Positions 43,105 through 56,253 of a DNA stretch of 64,000 nt are shown in pieces. Source of the DNA: Ectopseudomonas chengduensis (lineage in GTDB: Bacteria; Pseudomonadota; Gammaproteobacteria; Pseudomonadales; Pseudomonadaceae); contig NZ_FMZQ01000018.1 of the NCBI RefSeq assembly GCF_900102635.1, positions 1-64,000 of the forward strand, given 5' to 3'. The translations under genes and the position numbers were made by a program. The notes under the pieces were generated by a model that ran no database searches, was not told where the DNA came from, and was given only the letters and a program-made list of their open reading frames with translations. Within the stretch, counting starts at the first letter, position 1. Each line of letters opens with the position of its first letter.

Positions 43105-44430
43105 TTACCAGCTCAAACCTTGCGCGCCGATCGGCGGCGACCAGTGCAGACGCACCCCGCTGGCCTGGATTTCTGACGACTGCGACAGGTTCGCCACCGC
43201 CATCAGCTCATCACCAGCGAACAGCAGGGGTAGCCGTGGGCGCACGAATGCCGGCACGCGCAGTTCGTTGAGCAGACGCTTGAGATCGCGCCTGCCACGC
43301 CCCGGCAACTGCAGCGACTCACCGCCCTGGCGGTAACGCAAATGCCAGCGACCTTGCGGCAACTTGCCCTGTAGATGCACATGACCATTGTCGGGAAGTT
43401 CGACCGATTCGGAAAACGAGTCGCAGGCTAGATCGAGTGGATCGAGCGGCCGCAGCCACTCGCCACTGAGCCACCAAAGCCGACCATCGGCACGGTGCAA
43501 CTCGCCATCGGTCAGCTTCCAGATAGGCGCCGCATCCGTGGCGGCATCACGCAGGTCACACCAGCCGGCCCAGTGGTCGCTATCGGGCAGGCGCGTCAGC
43601 GGCGCCAGCCAGTGGCGCAGCAGATTACGCTGACGTGCATTGCTCAGAGCGCTCACTGCCGACAGGTCCAGAGACGGTAGAGTCAGCCAGGGGCATGCCG
43701 AAACGCCATGAACAGTCGCCAGGTCCATCTCGGCCAGCTCACCCAGCAATTGCTGAGCTTCGCCCAGATACCTGGCGCTACGCGCGATATTTGCCGTGAC
43801 CTGCGGCCAGCGCTCGGCCAGCAGCGGCAACACCCGCCTGCGCAGGAAATTGCGACTGAAACGTTCGTCGGCATTGCTCGGGTCCTCGATCCAGGCAAGG
43901 CCATGACTCTGCGCATATTCACGCAACTCAGCTCGAGAGCTGTCGAGCAACGGCCGAAACAGACCGCCCCGCCCCAACGGCCGACTGGCCGGCATAGCCG
44001 CCAGCCCACGCACGCCGGCACCGCGCAACAGACGAAACAGCAGCGTTTCGGCTTGATCGTCGCGATGCTGGGCACTTAGCAACACTTCGCCCGGTCTCAG
44101 CCGCTCGCAGAAAGCTTGGTAACGCGCGCTTCGTGCAGCCTGTTCAAGGCTGGCACCTGGCGTGACCTGAACCCTGACGACTTCGAGAGCAATGCCCAAC
44201 TGCTCGCAGACACGTGCGCAATGTTCCGGCCAGGCGTCGCCGGCCGACTGCAGCCCATGATGGACATGAATGGCGTAAAGCGGCGGCAGCTCCTCGTGCC
44301 GCGCCCAGTCGGCGAGCAGATGCAGCAGCACACTGGAATCCAGGCCACCGGAGAAGGCAATACGCCAGGCAGGGGCCGCACGCCAGGGCTGCAGGGCCTG
44401 GCGCAGGCGAAGTTCGAGAGCAGTCATCAT
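43105..44430 (-). CDS. tilS: tRNA(Ile)-lysidine synthase TilS, 441 aa
   Basis: Modifies C34 of the isoleucine CAU tRNA to lysidine, an essential decoding change. The PP-loop ATP motif is IAFSGGLDSSVLLHLL; HHGLQ, the HRDDQAETLLFRLLRGAG block and the C-terminal lysidine-synthetase domain (PQGRWHLRYRQGGESLQLPG and following) are present. The first two codons are ATG ATG, so 44430 and 44427 are equally possible; no clear ribosome site is seen. It follows accA across a hairpin. Confidence 0.93.
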   Translation of the reverse strand: MMTALELRLRQALQPWRAAPAWRIAFSGGLDSSVLLHLLADWARHEELPPLYAIHVHHGLQSAGDAWPEHCARVCEQLGIALEVVRVQVTPGASLEQAARSARYQAFCERLRPGEVLLSAQHRDDQAETLLFRLLRGAGVRGLAAMPASRPLGRGGLFRPLLDSSRAELREYAQSHGLAWIEDPSNADERFSRNFLRRRVLPLLAERWPQVTANIARSARYLGEAQQLLGELAEMDLATVHGVSACPWLTLPSLDLSAVSALSNARQRNLLRHWLAPLTRLPDSDHWAGWCDLRDAATDAAPIWKLTDGELHRADGRLWWLSGEWLRPLDPLDLACDSFSESVELPDNGHVHLQGKLPQGRWHLRYRQGGESLQLPGRGRRDLKRLLNELRVPAFVRPRLPLLFAGDELMAVANLSQSSEIQASGVRLHWSPPIGAQGLSW

Positions 44431-44444
44431 TCAAGCTTAAACAA

Positions 44445-44466
44445 CAACGGGCCCGAAGGCCCGTTG
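44445..44466 (-). terminator. Hairpin between accA and tilS
   Basis: A 9-bp stem, CAACGGGCC / GGCCCGTTG, with a CGAA loop, 19 bases past the accA stop. On the minus strand it is followed by TTGTTTAAG, so it may be a partial terminator with readthrough into tilS. Confidence 0.65.
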
Positions 44467-44485
44467 ATATATGCGTAGAAAAGAC

Positions 44486-45436
44486 TCAGGCGATGCCGTA
44501 GCTCATCAGACGGTCATAACGACGCTTGAGCAGCGTCTCGGTGTCATGCTTCTGCAGGCTGGCCAGTTGCTTGGTCAGCTCCTGGCGGATCGACTCGGAA
44601 GCCGCCGCCGGGTCGCGGTGCGCGCCGCCCAGTGGCTCGGCGATGACCTGATCGACGATGCCCAGATCCTTCAGGCGCTCGGCGGTGATGCCCATGGCCT
44701 CGGCAGCGTCCGGCGCCTTCTCGGCAGTACGCCAGAGAATCGAGGCGCAGCCTTCCGGCGAGATCACCGAATAGGTGGAGTACTGCAGCATGTTCAGCTG
44801 GTCGCAGACACCGATAGCCAGTGCACCACCGGAACCACCTTCACCGATGACGGTGGCGATGATCGGGGTTTTCAGGCGCGCCATCACGCGCAGGTTCCAG
44901 GCAATTGCCTCGCTCTGGCCGCGCTCCTCGGCATCGATACCTGGGTAGGCACCGGGGGTGTCGATGAAGGTGAGAATCGGCATCTTGAAGCGTTCGGCCA
45001 TTTCCATCAGGCGGCAGGCCTTGCGGTAGCCTTCCGGGCGCGGCATGCCAAAATTGCGGCGCACCTTCTCGCGCACCTCACGGCCTTTCTGGTGGCCGAT
45101 GATCATCACCGGCTGGTCGCCCAGACGGGCAATGCCACCGACGATAGCGGCGTCGTCGGAGAAATGACGATCACCATGCAGTTCGTCGAACTCGGTGAAG
45201 ATGTGCTGGATGTAATCCAGGGTATACGGGCGGCGCGGATGGCGTGCCAACTGGGCGATCTGCCAACTGGTCAGGTTGCCGAAGATGCTTTCGGTCAGGG
45301 TGCTGCTCTTGTCCTGCAGGCGGGCAATCTCATCGCCGATATTCAGCGAGTTGTCGTTACCAACCAGGCGTAGCTCTTCGATCTTGGCTTGCAGGTCGGC
45401 GATCGGCTGTTCGAAATCGAGGAAATTCGGGTTCAT
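44486..45436 (-). CDS. accA: Acetyl-CoA carboxylase carboxyltransferase subunit alpha, 316 aa
   Basis: Half of the carboxyltransferase that makes malonyl-CoA, the first step of fatty acid synthesis; partners AccD. Conserved blocks are FGMPRPEGYRKACRLMEMAE, FIDTPGAYPGIDAEERGQ and IGEGGSGGALAIG. The start at 45436 (MNPNFLDFEQP) matches the family; a frame to 45463 adds nine residues. It is downstream of dnaE across a hairpin-rich gap. Confidence 0.96.
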   Translation of the reverse strand: MNPNFLDFEQPIADLQAKIEELRLVGNDNSLNIGDEIARLQDKSSTLTESIFGNLTSWQIAQLARHPRRPYTLDYIQHIFTEFDELHGDRHFSDDAAIVGGIARLGDQPVMIIGHQKGREVREKVRRNFGMPRPEGYRKACRLMEMAERFKMPILTFIDTPGAYPGIDAEERGQSEAIAWNLRVMARLKTPIIATVIGEGGSGGALAIGVCDQLNMLQYSTYSVISPEGCASILWRTAEKAPDAAEAMGITAERLKDLGIVDQVIAEPLGGAHRDPAAASESIRQELTKQLASLQKHDTETLLKRRYDRLMSYGIA

Positions 45437-45520
45437 AGTCATCCGTCTTGCGTCGACGGCCAAGTGGCCGGGGAGCTGTATCCATTAGGCGCCCTACCTT
45501 AAGGGATAGGACGCAGCGGG

Positions 45521-45567
45521 TCGACACCCGCAGGTGTCGATGCCAACACAAAGGGGTATTTTCCCCT
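45521..45567 (-). terminator. Two tandem hairpins between dnaE and accA
   Basis: TCGACACC-CGCA-GGTGTCGA (45521-45540) and AGGGG-TATTTT-CCCCT (45552-45567) lie just past the dnaE stop. On the minus strand the latter is followed by TTTGTGTT. Together they may attenuate transcription from dnaE into accA. Confidence 0.5.
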
Positions 45568-45573
45568 CTTGCG

Positions 45574-49104
<3,531 letters not shown>

Positions 49105-49175
49105 GGGCGGCCTTGCAGGTGAAAACGACAAAGCGCGGATTGTAGCCTAAGCGGGTCTGGCTGAGGGCCAGAGGT

Positions 49176-49802
49176 TCAGACTGTAGCGGCGATACAATCG
49201 ACAGCTACAGGCTCGAGCAATGCGCGCACCGGTGCGAAGGAACGCCGATGAATAGGCGTCGGCCCCAGGCGCTGCAGGGCTTCTAGGTGAACGGGCGTGG
49301 GATAGCCCTTGTGGCCAGCGATGCCGTAACCAGGATAGAGACGATCCATCTCGACCATCTCGCGGTCGCGACTGACCTTGGCCAGGATCGAAGCCGCGGC
49401 AATTGCCGGCACCCGGCTATCGCCCTTGACCACCGGCGCACTCAGCACCGCCAGCTTTGGACAGCGATTGCCGTCGATCAATGCCAGTCTGGGTGTCACG
49501 CTCAGCCCTTCGACGGCGCGCTGCATGGCCAGCATGGTGGCATGCAGGATATTCAACCGATCGATCTCCTCCACCTCGGCGCGGGCGATGCACCAGGCCA
49601 GGGCCTTTTCGCGAATCTCGTCGAACAGCGCTTCACGACGCGCCTCGGAGAGTTTCTTCGAGTCGTTCAGGCCGATGATCGGCCGCGCCGGATCGAGGAT
49701 CACCGCAGCCGTGACCACGGCACCGCAGAGCGGGCCACGGCCAACTTCGTCAACACCGGCCACCAGTTCTTCGACCAGGGTAAAATCGAGGCCCAGCTGC
49801 AT
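49176..49802 (-). CDS. rnhB: Ribonuclease HII, 208 aa
   Basis: Removes ribonucleotides and RNA primers from RNA-DNA hybrids. Active-site motif GVDEVGRGPLCGAVV carries the Asp-Glu pair; later acidic residues are in ALIDGNRCP and KVSRDREM. The ending GYPTPVHLEALQRLGPTPIHRRSF is typical. It shares one base with the lpxB stop (TGATG type), so the two are coupled. Confidence 0.95.
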   Translation of the reverse strand: MQLGLDFTLVEELVAGVDEVGRGPLCGAVVTAAVILDPARPIIGLNDSKKLSEARREALFDEIREKALAWCIARAEVEEIDRLNILHATMLAMQRAVEGLSVTPRLALIDGNRCPKLAVLSAPVVKGDSRVPAIAAASILAKVSRDREMVEMDRLYPGYGIAGHKGYPTPVHLEALQRLGPTPIHRRSFAPVRALLEPVAVDCIAATV

Positions 49803-50935
49803 CAGCCACGCCCCGCCAGTTTCAACACCGCGTCAGCCGCCGATACCGAGGCATCACGGCGCAGCGCGCGATGGATCACGTCGAAGCCCTCGGTCTGCAC
49901 TTGCCCACCGTCGATCAACGGCGCCACGGCCTGGGCCAGAGCCTCTGGCGTCGCTGCATCCTGAATCAGCTCAGGCACCAGCAGACGCTCGGCCAGCAGG
50001 TTAGGCAACGAGATATAGGGGCTCTTCACCAGACGCTTGAGGATGCGATAGGTCAGCGGCGCTACGCGGTACGCCACCACCATCGGCCGCTTGTACAACA
50101 GCGCTTCCAGGGTCGCGGTACCCGAAGCGATCAACACCGCATCGCAGGCAGCCAACGCCTCGTGGGAGCGGCCATTGAGCAGCGTCAGCGGCAAATCACG
50201 CCCGGCCAGCATCTGTTCCAGCTGCACGCGACGCTCGGGTGTGGCGCAAGGCAGCAGGAAACGAATGCCAGGGCGCAGTGCACGCAGACGAATCGCCGCA
50301 TCGAGAAACAGCTCACCGAGACGCGCGACTTCACCACCGCGACTGCCGGGCATCAGGGCCACCACGGGCTCATCCTGCGGCAGATCCAGCGCCTCGCGCG
50401 CAGCAGCACGATCAGCTTGCTGCGGAATCGCATCGGCCAGCGGATGACCAACGAAGCGCACCGGCACCTGATGCTCATCGTAGAACTGCGCCTCGAACGG
50501 GAACAGGGTCAGCATCAGGTCGCAGGCTTCGCGGATCTTCAGCACCCGCTTCTGCCGCCAGGCCCAGACCGAGGGGCTGACGTAGTGCACTGTCTTGATG
50601 CCGGCACGGCGCAGCTTGAGCTCCAGGCCCAGGTTGAAATCGGGCGCATCGATACCGATGAAAACATCAGGTTGCGCGGCGATCAGATCGCGAGCCAGTT
50701 GCCGACGGCGCCCCAGTAACTCGAACAGACGGCCCAGTACCTCGACCAGGCCCATCACGGCCAGGCGCTCCATCGGGAAATAGGATTTAAGGCCCTCGGC
50801 TTCCATGCGCGCACCGCCAACACCGATGAACTCGGCACCCGGATGGCGCTGCTTGATGGCCTGCATCAGGCCGGAACCGAGGATGTCACCGGACGCCTCA
50901 CCGGCGACCAGTGCGACGCGAATAGGTCTGCTCAT
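49802..50935 (-). CDS. lpxB: Lipid-A-disaccharide synthase LpxB, 377 aa
   Basis: Joins UDP-2,3-diacylglucosamine and lipid X into the lipid A disaccharide. GT-B glycosyltransferase with the N-terminal motif ALVAGEASGDILGSGLM, the block FIGIDAPDFNLGLELKLR and the binding region LMPGSRGGEVARLGELF. It is peripheral on the inner membrane. It starts 5 bases after lpxA on the same strand in the lpxD-fabZ-lpxA-lpxB-rnhB-dnaE series. Confidence 0.96.
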   Translation of the reverse strand: MSRPIRVALVAGEASGDILGSGLMQAIKQRHPGAEFIGVGGARMEAEGLKSYFPMERLAVMGLVEVLGRLFELLGRRRQLARDLIAAQPDVFIGIDAPDFNLGLELKLRRAGIKTVHYVSPSVWAWRQKRVLKIREACDLMLTLFPFEAQFYDEHQVPVRFVGHPLADAIPQQADRAAAREALDLPQDEPVVALMPGSRGGEVARLGELFLDAAIRLRALRPGIRFLLPCATPERRVQLEQMLAGRDLPLTLLNGRSHEALAACDAVLIASGTATLEALLYKRPMVVAYRVAPLTYRILKRLVKSPYISLPNLLAERLLVPELIQDAATPEALAQAVAPLIDGGQVQTEGFDVIHRALRRDASVSAADAVLKLAGRG

Positions 50936-50940
50936 AGGTA

Positions 50941-51717
50941 TCAGCGCGTGATGCCGCGCGTGGAGGCCTGAATCGAATCACGGAAAATCGCCACTTCCGG
51001 GAACTGAGCAGCGGACTCGGCCAACTCGGCCAGCGCCTGCTCGACGGTCAGCCCCTGGCGATAGACCAGCTTGTAGCCCTTGCGCAGGGCAGCGATGGCC
51101 TCAGCGGAGAAACCACGCCGGCGCATGCCCTCGAAGTTCATGCTGCGCGCCTCGGCCGGGTTACCGAACACGGTAACGAAAGCCGGAACATCCTTGCCAA
51201 TCGCGGTGCCCATGCCCGAGAAGCTGTGTGCGCCAATGCGGCAGAACTGATGCACCAGGGTATAACCGGACAGAATCGCCCAGTCATCGACCCAGACATG
51301 CCCAGCCAGTGCCGTGTTGTTGACCAGAATGCAATGATTGCCGATCACACTGTCATGGCCGATATGGGCATAGGCCATGATCAGGTTATGGTTGCCAATG
51401 GTGGTTTCGCTGCGATCCTGCACGGTGCCACGGTGAATGGTGACACCCTCACGAATCGTGTTGTGATCACCGATCACCAGGCGCGTCGCTTCGCCCTTGT
51501 ATTTCAGGTCTGGCGTGTCTTCACCGACCGAAGAAAACTGGTAGATGCGGTTGTGCTTGCCGATCACGGTCGGCCCCTTGAGCACGACGTGCGGGCCGAT
51601 GACTGTACCCTCGCCGATTTCCACATCGGCCCCGACAATGCTCCAAGGGCCAACGACGACGTCGTCGGCCAATCTGGCACTGGGGTCGATGATCGCGCGG
51701 GGGTCAATCAAACTCAT
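50941..51717 (-). CDS. lpxA: UDP-N-acetylglucosamine acyltransferase LpxA, 258 aa
   Basis: First lipid A step: adds a 3-hydroxyacyl chain to UDP-GlcNAc. Left-handed beta-helix of hexapeptide repeats (about residues 1-190) with the catalytic-His region NHNLIMAYAHIGHDSVIGNH, then a C-terminal helical domain. It overlaps fabZ by 4 bases. Acyl chain length preference cannot be safely read here. Confidence 0.96.
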   Translation of the reverse strand: MSLIDPRAIIDPSARLADDVVVGPWSIVGADVEIGEGTVIGPHVVLKGPTVIGKHNRIYQFSSVGEDTPDLKYKGEATRLVIGDHNTIREGVTIHRGTVQDRSETTIGNHNLIMAYAHIGHDSVIGNHCILVNNTALAGHVWVDDWAILSGYTLVHQFCRIGAHSFSGMGTAIGKDVPAFVTVFGNPAEARSMNFEGMRRRGFSAEAIAALRKGYKLVYRQGLTVEQALAELAESAAQFPEVAIFRDSIQASTRGITR

Positions 51718-52154
51718 AGCTTGCGTTCCGCACAGATGATTTCAGCAGCGCAGACTTCCTTGCCATCGACGGTGGCGCGGCACTCGAATTTCCAGATGCT
51801 GCGACGATCGCTCAGGTATTTGGCTTCCAGCGTCAGTTGATCGCCCGGCAGCACCGGCGAACGGAAACGCAGTTTGTCGGAGCCGACGAAGTAATAGAGG
51901 GTGCCATCGGCCGGCTTCACGCCCATCATCTTGAAGCCGAGGATACCGGCAGCCTGGGCCATGGCCTCGATGATCAGAACGCCCGGCATGATCGGGTGCT
52001 CGGGGAAGTGACCGTTGAAGAACGGCTCATTGATGCTGACATTCTTATAGGCGCGAATCTGCTTGCCTTCGACGTCCAGGTCCACCACGCGGTCCACCAG
52101 CAGGAACGGATAGCGGTGCGGCAAATATTCACGAATTTCGTTGATGTCCATCAT
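51714..52154 (-). CDS. fabZ: 3-hydroxyacyl-ACP dehydratase FabZ, 146 aa
   Basis: Dehydrates beta-hydroxyacyl-ACP in fatty acid elongation and competes with LpxA for substrate. Hot-dog fold with the active-site His in NGHFPEHPIMPGVLIIEAMAQ (Glu follows) and the N-terminal LPHRYPFLLVDRV. Two adjacent ATG codons (52154, 52151) are possible starts; no strong ribosome site is seen. It lies between lpxD and lpxA. Confidence 0.96.
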   Translation of the reverse strand: MMDINEIREYLPHRYPFLLVDRVVDLDVEGKQIRAYKNVSINEPFFNGHFPEHPIMPGVLIIEAMAQAAGILGFKMMGVKPADGTLYYFVGSDKLRFRSPVLPGDQLTLEAKYLSDRRSIWKFECRATVDGKEVCAAEIICAERKL

Positions 52155-52201
52155 GTCCGGTTAAGCCTGTAAGAAAAGAAAAGAGCACGGCCACGCCGTG
52201 C

Positions 52202-53257
52202 TCAGGCATCAGATGAGACGTTTGCCGTCTGGGTCACGGCGGCCAGCTGTTTTTCCAGCTCACGCAGTCGCTTGGCCATATCGTCCAACTGACGAATACG
52301 GGCTGCACTCTTCTTCCACTCACCCGCCGGTTGCATGGCAGTCCCTGAAGAATAGGCGCCCGGCTCGGTGATCGAACGAGTCACCATGGTCATACCGGTG
52401 ACGAACACGTTGTCGCACACCTCGATATGGCCAACCATGCCCACACCGCCGGCGATCATGCAGTTCTTGCCGATCTTGGTGCTGCCGGAAATACCGCAGC
52501 AGCCCGCCATGGCCGTGTTGTCACCGATCTGCACGTTGTGCGCGATCATGATCTGGTTATCCAGCTTCACGCCATTACCGATCAGGGTATCGGACAGCGC
52601 ACCGCGATCCACAGTGGTGTTGGCGCCGATCTCGACGTCATCACCGATGGTCACCCCACCGATCTGTGCGATCTTCTGCCAGACGCCCTTTTCGTTGGCG
52701 AAACCGAAGCCTTCGCCACCGATCACCGCGCCGGACTGGATCACTACACGCTTGCCGATCTGCACATCGTGGTACAGCGTCACGCGCGGAGCCAGCCAAC
52801 CACCCTCACCGATCACGCTACGCGCGCCCACCACGCAGTGCGCACCGATGCTCACATCAGCACCGATGCGAGCACCGCTTTCGATGACCGCAAAGGCGCC
52901 GATACTGGCGCTCGGATCGACCTGAGCATCGCCTGCAACCTGCGCAGTGGCATGAATGCCGGGAGCCGCCTTGGGCTTGCGGTCGAACATATGCGAAAGC
53001 TGGGCATAGGCCAGATAAGGATTGGCAACGATCAAGGCATCGCCAGCATAGCCTTCAGCATCGGCTGCGGTGAGCAACACGGCACCGGCCTGGGTCTGCG
53101 CCAGAAACTTGCGGTACTGGGCATTGGCCAGGAAGCTCAATTGTTCGGGCCCGGCCTCCTGTAAGGTGGCCAGGCCCGTGATGACCTTAGCTTCGGCGCC
53201 ACGCAAGGTGGCGCCCAGGCGCTCGGCCAGCTGGCCGAGGGTAAATGTCGCAGTCAT
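52202..53257 (-). CDS. lpxD: UDP-3-O-acylglucosamine N-acyltransferase LpxD, 351 aa
   Basis: Third lipid A step: adds the N-linked acyl chain. A uridine-binding N-terminal domain (about 1-100) is followed by a long hexapeptide beta-helix (about 105-320) with the catalytic His in IMIAHNVQIG, and a C-terminal helix (RIRQLDDMAKRLRELEKQLA). It starts 2 bases after the skp stop, in the conserved bamA-skp-lpxD order. Confidence 0.96.
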   Translation of the reverse strand: MTATFTLGQLAERLGATLRGAEAKVITGLATLQEAGPEQLSFLANAQYRKFLAQTQAGAVLLTAADAEGYAGDALIVANPYLAYAQLSHMFDRKPKAAPGIHATAQVAGDAQVDPSASIGAFAVIESGARIGADVSIGAHCVVGARSVIGEGGWLAPRVTLYHDVQIGKRVVIQSGAVIGGEGFGFANEKGVWQKIAQIGGVTIGDDVEIGANTTVDRGALSDTLIGNGVKLDNQIMIAHNVQIGDNTAMAGCCGISGSTKIGKNCMIAGGVGMVGHIEVCDNVFVTGMTMVTRSITEPGAYSSGTAMQPAGEWKKSAARIRQLDDMAKRLRELEKQLAAVTQTANVSSDA

Positions 53258-53259
53258 GC

Positions 53260-53763
53260 TTAACGCATCTGATTCATGCGCTCGATGACCTGGCGAGTGA
53301 TGTCGTACTGAGGTTTGACATCGATCACCGCACCGCGCTCGAGCACCAGGTCGAAGTTACCGTTCTTGATCACTTCTTCGACGGCCTTGTCCAGGTTCGG
53401 CTTCAGCTTGCCCAGCATCTCGCGGTCAGCGATGGCCTTGGCTTCGTTCAGCTCCTTGGACTGGAACTGGAAGTCACGAGCCTTCTGCTTGAATTCAAGC
53501 TCGAGGCGCTCGCGTTCGGCCTGCTGCATCTTCTCGCCGTCCTTGACCATACGATCCTGAATGCGCTTGGCGTCGCTTTCCAGGGTCTTGAGCTTGTTCA
53601 GCTGCGGGCCGAACTTCTTCTCGGCATCGACGGCGTAGCGCTTGGCTGCATCCGACTCGAGCAGCGCCATCTGATAGTTCAGCACGGCCACCTTCATCTC
53701 GGCGAACGCCGGAGTGGCGATCAGGGCGGCGGTGAACAGAACCAGTTGAGTCAACTTACGCAC
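53260..53763 (-). CDS. skp: Periplasmic chaperone Skp/OmpH, 167 aa
   Basis: Holdase that carries unfolded outer-membrane proteins to BamA. A signal peptide (about 1-21, ending ATPAFA) is followed by the strand MKVAVLNYQMALLESDAA and long charged coiled-coil arms (about 45-125). The start is read as GTG at 53763, because AGGAG lies 6 bases upstream and the protein then begins like relatives; a frame to 53781 adds six residues and hides the ribosome site. Confidence 0.93.
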   Translation of the reverse strand: MRKLTQLVLFTAALIATPAFAEMKVAVLNYQMALLESDAAKRYAVDAEKKFGPQLNKLKTLESDAKRIQDRMVKDGEKMQQAERERLELEFKQKARDFQFQSKELNEAKAIADREMLGKLKPNLDKAVEEVIKNGNFDLVLERGAVIDVKPQYDITRQVIERMNQMR

Positions 53764-53807
53764 AATGCACTCCTGCAACAAAACTGTTGGCTTTCTGTGA
53801 AACGAAC

Positions 53808-56168
53808 TTAGAAGGTTTGACCCAGGGAGAACTGGAATACCTGGGTATCGGCATCATCCGGCTTCTTGATCGGCATGGCCAGACTGAAACTCAGCGGGCC
53901 CAGTGCGGTGATCCAGGTCAGGCCGACACCCACGGAACTGGCCATGCTGCTGAAGTCGATATTGCAGCTGTCGCTCAGCCTCTTCTGGCTGGAGCTGCAG
54001 TTGGTATCGAAGACGTTACCCACATCCCAGAACAACGCGGTACGCAGCGAGCGCTGATCCTTGACGAACGGCAGCGGGAAGAGCATCTCGACACCACCCT
54101 GCACCAGCACGTTACCACCGAACGGCAGCGGGTCCTGATCCGGGTCGCGCAAGGTGCCCGGTTTGGCACCGCTACTCGGCGTACTGCGTGGCCCAAGGCT
54201 GCTGTCTTCGAAACCACGTACTGAGTTGAAACCACCCGCGTAGTAGTGCTCGTAGAACGGCAGCTCAGCCGTGGAACCGTAGCTGTCGCCATAACCCAGC
54301 TGGGTATGGAAGCGCAGGGTGTAAGTGTCGCTGATCGGGGTGAAGACCTGACCACGGTAGTCGAGCTTGTAGAACGACAGATCGCTACCTGGCAGCGTGG
54401 TTTCCAGCACCAGGCTCTGCGAATGACCACGGTTGGCCAGTACACCACGGTTCAGGGTCGACTCGGACCAGCCGATGGAACCCTTGAAGTTCAGGTAGTT
54501 ATCGCCCTCAGAGTCGATGAAATCAAAGATCTCGTCGACGGTATAACGACCGGTATCGATGGTGTCCTGCTGCACGGTCAGACCGTAGGTCAGACGCGCG
54601 GTTTCGCTGATCGGGTAGCCAATGTTGACACCTGCACCCAGGCTGTCGACCGAGTAGCTGGATACGTCGACATCGAGCTCATCGTAGTCGGTGGTGCGGT
54701 AGAAGGCGTTGTAACCCAGGCTGACACCGTCGACGGTCCAGTAGGGGTCAACAAAGCCGAAGCTGTATCGGGTCTGGTATTCGCTACGGGTCAGGCCGAT
54801 GCTGACGCGGTTACCGGTACCCAGGAAGTTGTTCTGGCTGATCGAGCCACCGAGGATCAGACCGGCGTTCTGGGCGAAACCGACGCTGGCGGTGATGGAG
54901 CCCGACGGCTGCTCTTCGACGCTGTAGTTGACGTCGATCTGGTCGTCGGTACCCGGTACCTGCGGGGTTTCGACGTTAACCTCCTTGAAGAAGCCCAGAC
55001 GCTCCAGACGCACCTTGGACTGGTCGATCAGGTAGGTCGAGGCCCAGCCACCTTCCATCTGACGCATTTCACGACGCAGCACCTGGTCTTCGGACTTGGT
55101 GTTGCCGCGGAAGTTGATGCGGTTGACGTAGGCGCGCTTGCCCGGATCGACGAAGAAGGTGATCGAGACGGTGTTGTCCTCGTCGTGAGCTTCCGGCACG
55201 CCGTTGACGTTGGCGAAGGTATAGCCTTCGTTACCCAGGCGGCGGGTGATCAGCTCACTGGTGGTGGTCATGATCTTGCGCGAGAAGACCTGCCCTTCCT
55301 TGACCAGCAGCAGTGCACGCACGTCTTCTTCCGGCACCTTGAGGTCACCGGACAGTTTCACGTCGCGAACGCTGTACTTCTCGCCTTCTTCGACGTTGAC
55401 GGTGATGTAGACGTGCTTCTTGTCCGGGGTGATGGATACCTGGGTGGAGCTGATATCCATGTTGATGTAGCCGCGATCCAGGTAATAGGAGCGCAGGCGC
55501 TCGAGGTCACCGGACAGTTTCTCGCGGGCATACTTGTCGTCGTTCTTGAAGAAGGACAGCCAGTTGGTGGTCTTCAGCTCGAACAGATCGACCAGATCTT
55601 CATCGGAGAACACGGTGTTGCCGACCACGTTGATGTGGGAGATGGCGGCAACGGTGCCTTCGTTGATGGTGATTTTCAGCGCCACGCGGTTACGCGGCTG
55701 CGGAATGACTTCGGCTTCGATCTCGGCCGAATAGCGACCCTGAGCGACATACTGGCGCTGCAGCTCGTTACGCACGCCTTCGAGGGTGGCGCGCTGGAAG
55801 ATTTCGCCCTCGGCCAGACCGGACTGGTTCAGGCCCTTGAGCAGGTCTTCTGTAGTGATGGCCTTGTTGCCTTCGATCTCGATACCGGAGATGGAGGGAC
55901 GCTCGACCACGGTAACCACCAGCACGTCACCATCGCGACCGAGCTGGATATCCTGGAAGAAGCCGGTACGGAACAGGGAGCGGGTGGCATCGACCAGTTG
56001 GCGATCATCTACCTGCTCGCCCACGTTGAGCGGCAGCGCGCCGAATACGCTGCCTGCGGAAACCCGCTGCAGGCCATTGACGCGTATATCGGAGATGGTG
56101 AAGGACTCGGCGTGAACTTCGGCGATCATCAATGCGGACAGTACCGCAGGTAGCAGCAGACGTTTCAT
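53808..56168 (-). CDS. bamA: Outer-membrane protein assembly factor BamA, 786 aa
   Basis: Central beta-barrel of the BAM complex. A signal peptide (about 1-20) is followed by five POTRA domains (about 22-420) beginning SFTISDIRVNGLQRVS, then a 16-stranded barrel with the conserved loop motif VRGFEDSSLGPR and the ending FSLGQTF with a terminal Phe. The start at 56168 has AAAGGA 5 bases upstream; a frame to 56219 adds 17 residues. It lies between rseP and skp. Confidence 0.97.
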   Translation of the reverse strand: MKRLLLPAVLSALMIAEVHAESFTISDIRVNGLQRVSAGSVFGALPLNVGEQVDDRQLVDATRSLFRTGFFQDIQLGRDGDVLVVTVVERPSISGIEIEGNKAITTEDLLKGLNQSGLAEGEIFQRATLEGVRNELQRQYVAQGRYSAEIEAEVIPQPRNRVALKITINEGTVAAISHINVVGNTVFSDEDLVDLFELKTTNWLSFFKNDDKYAREKLSGDLERLRSYYLDRGYINMDISSTQVSITPDKKHVYITVNVEEGEKYSVRDVKLSGDLKVPEEDVRALLLVKEGQVFSRKIMTTTSELITRRLGNEGYTFANVNGVPEAHDEDNTVSITFFVDPGKRAYVNRINFRGNTKSEDQVLRREMRQMEGGWASTYLIDQSKVRLERLGFFKEVNVETPQVPGTDDQIDVNYSVEEQPSGSITASVGFAQNAGLILGGSISQNNFLGTGNRVSIGLTRSEYQTRYSFGFVDPYWTVDGVSLGYNAFYRTTDYDELDVDVSSYSVDSLGAGVNIGYPISETARLTYGLTVQQDTIDTGRYTVDEIFDFIDSEGDNYLNFKGSIGWSESTLNRGVLANRGHSQSLVLETTLPGSDLSFYKLDYRGQVFTPISDTYTLRFHTQLGYGDSYGSTAELPFYEHYYAGGFNSVRGFEDSSLGPRSTPSSGAKPGTLRDPDQDPLPFGGNVLVQGGVEMLFPLPFVKDQRSLRTALFWDVGNVFDTNCSSSQKRLSDSCNIDFSSMASSVGVGLTWITALGPLSFSLAMPIKKPDDADTQVFQFSLGQTF

Positions 56169-56253
56169 GAAGTCCTTTCTTATTCCAACTGACGATAAAA
56201 ACTGCCGCTTAAGCGACACTTCTTTTAAATCTCAAGAACGTATTCAGCAATGC

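Noticed and set aside
54246..56153. 635-codon frame antisense to bamA
   Set aside because: Composition is dominated by complements of bamA codons (Val, Asp and Gly runs); no family features.
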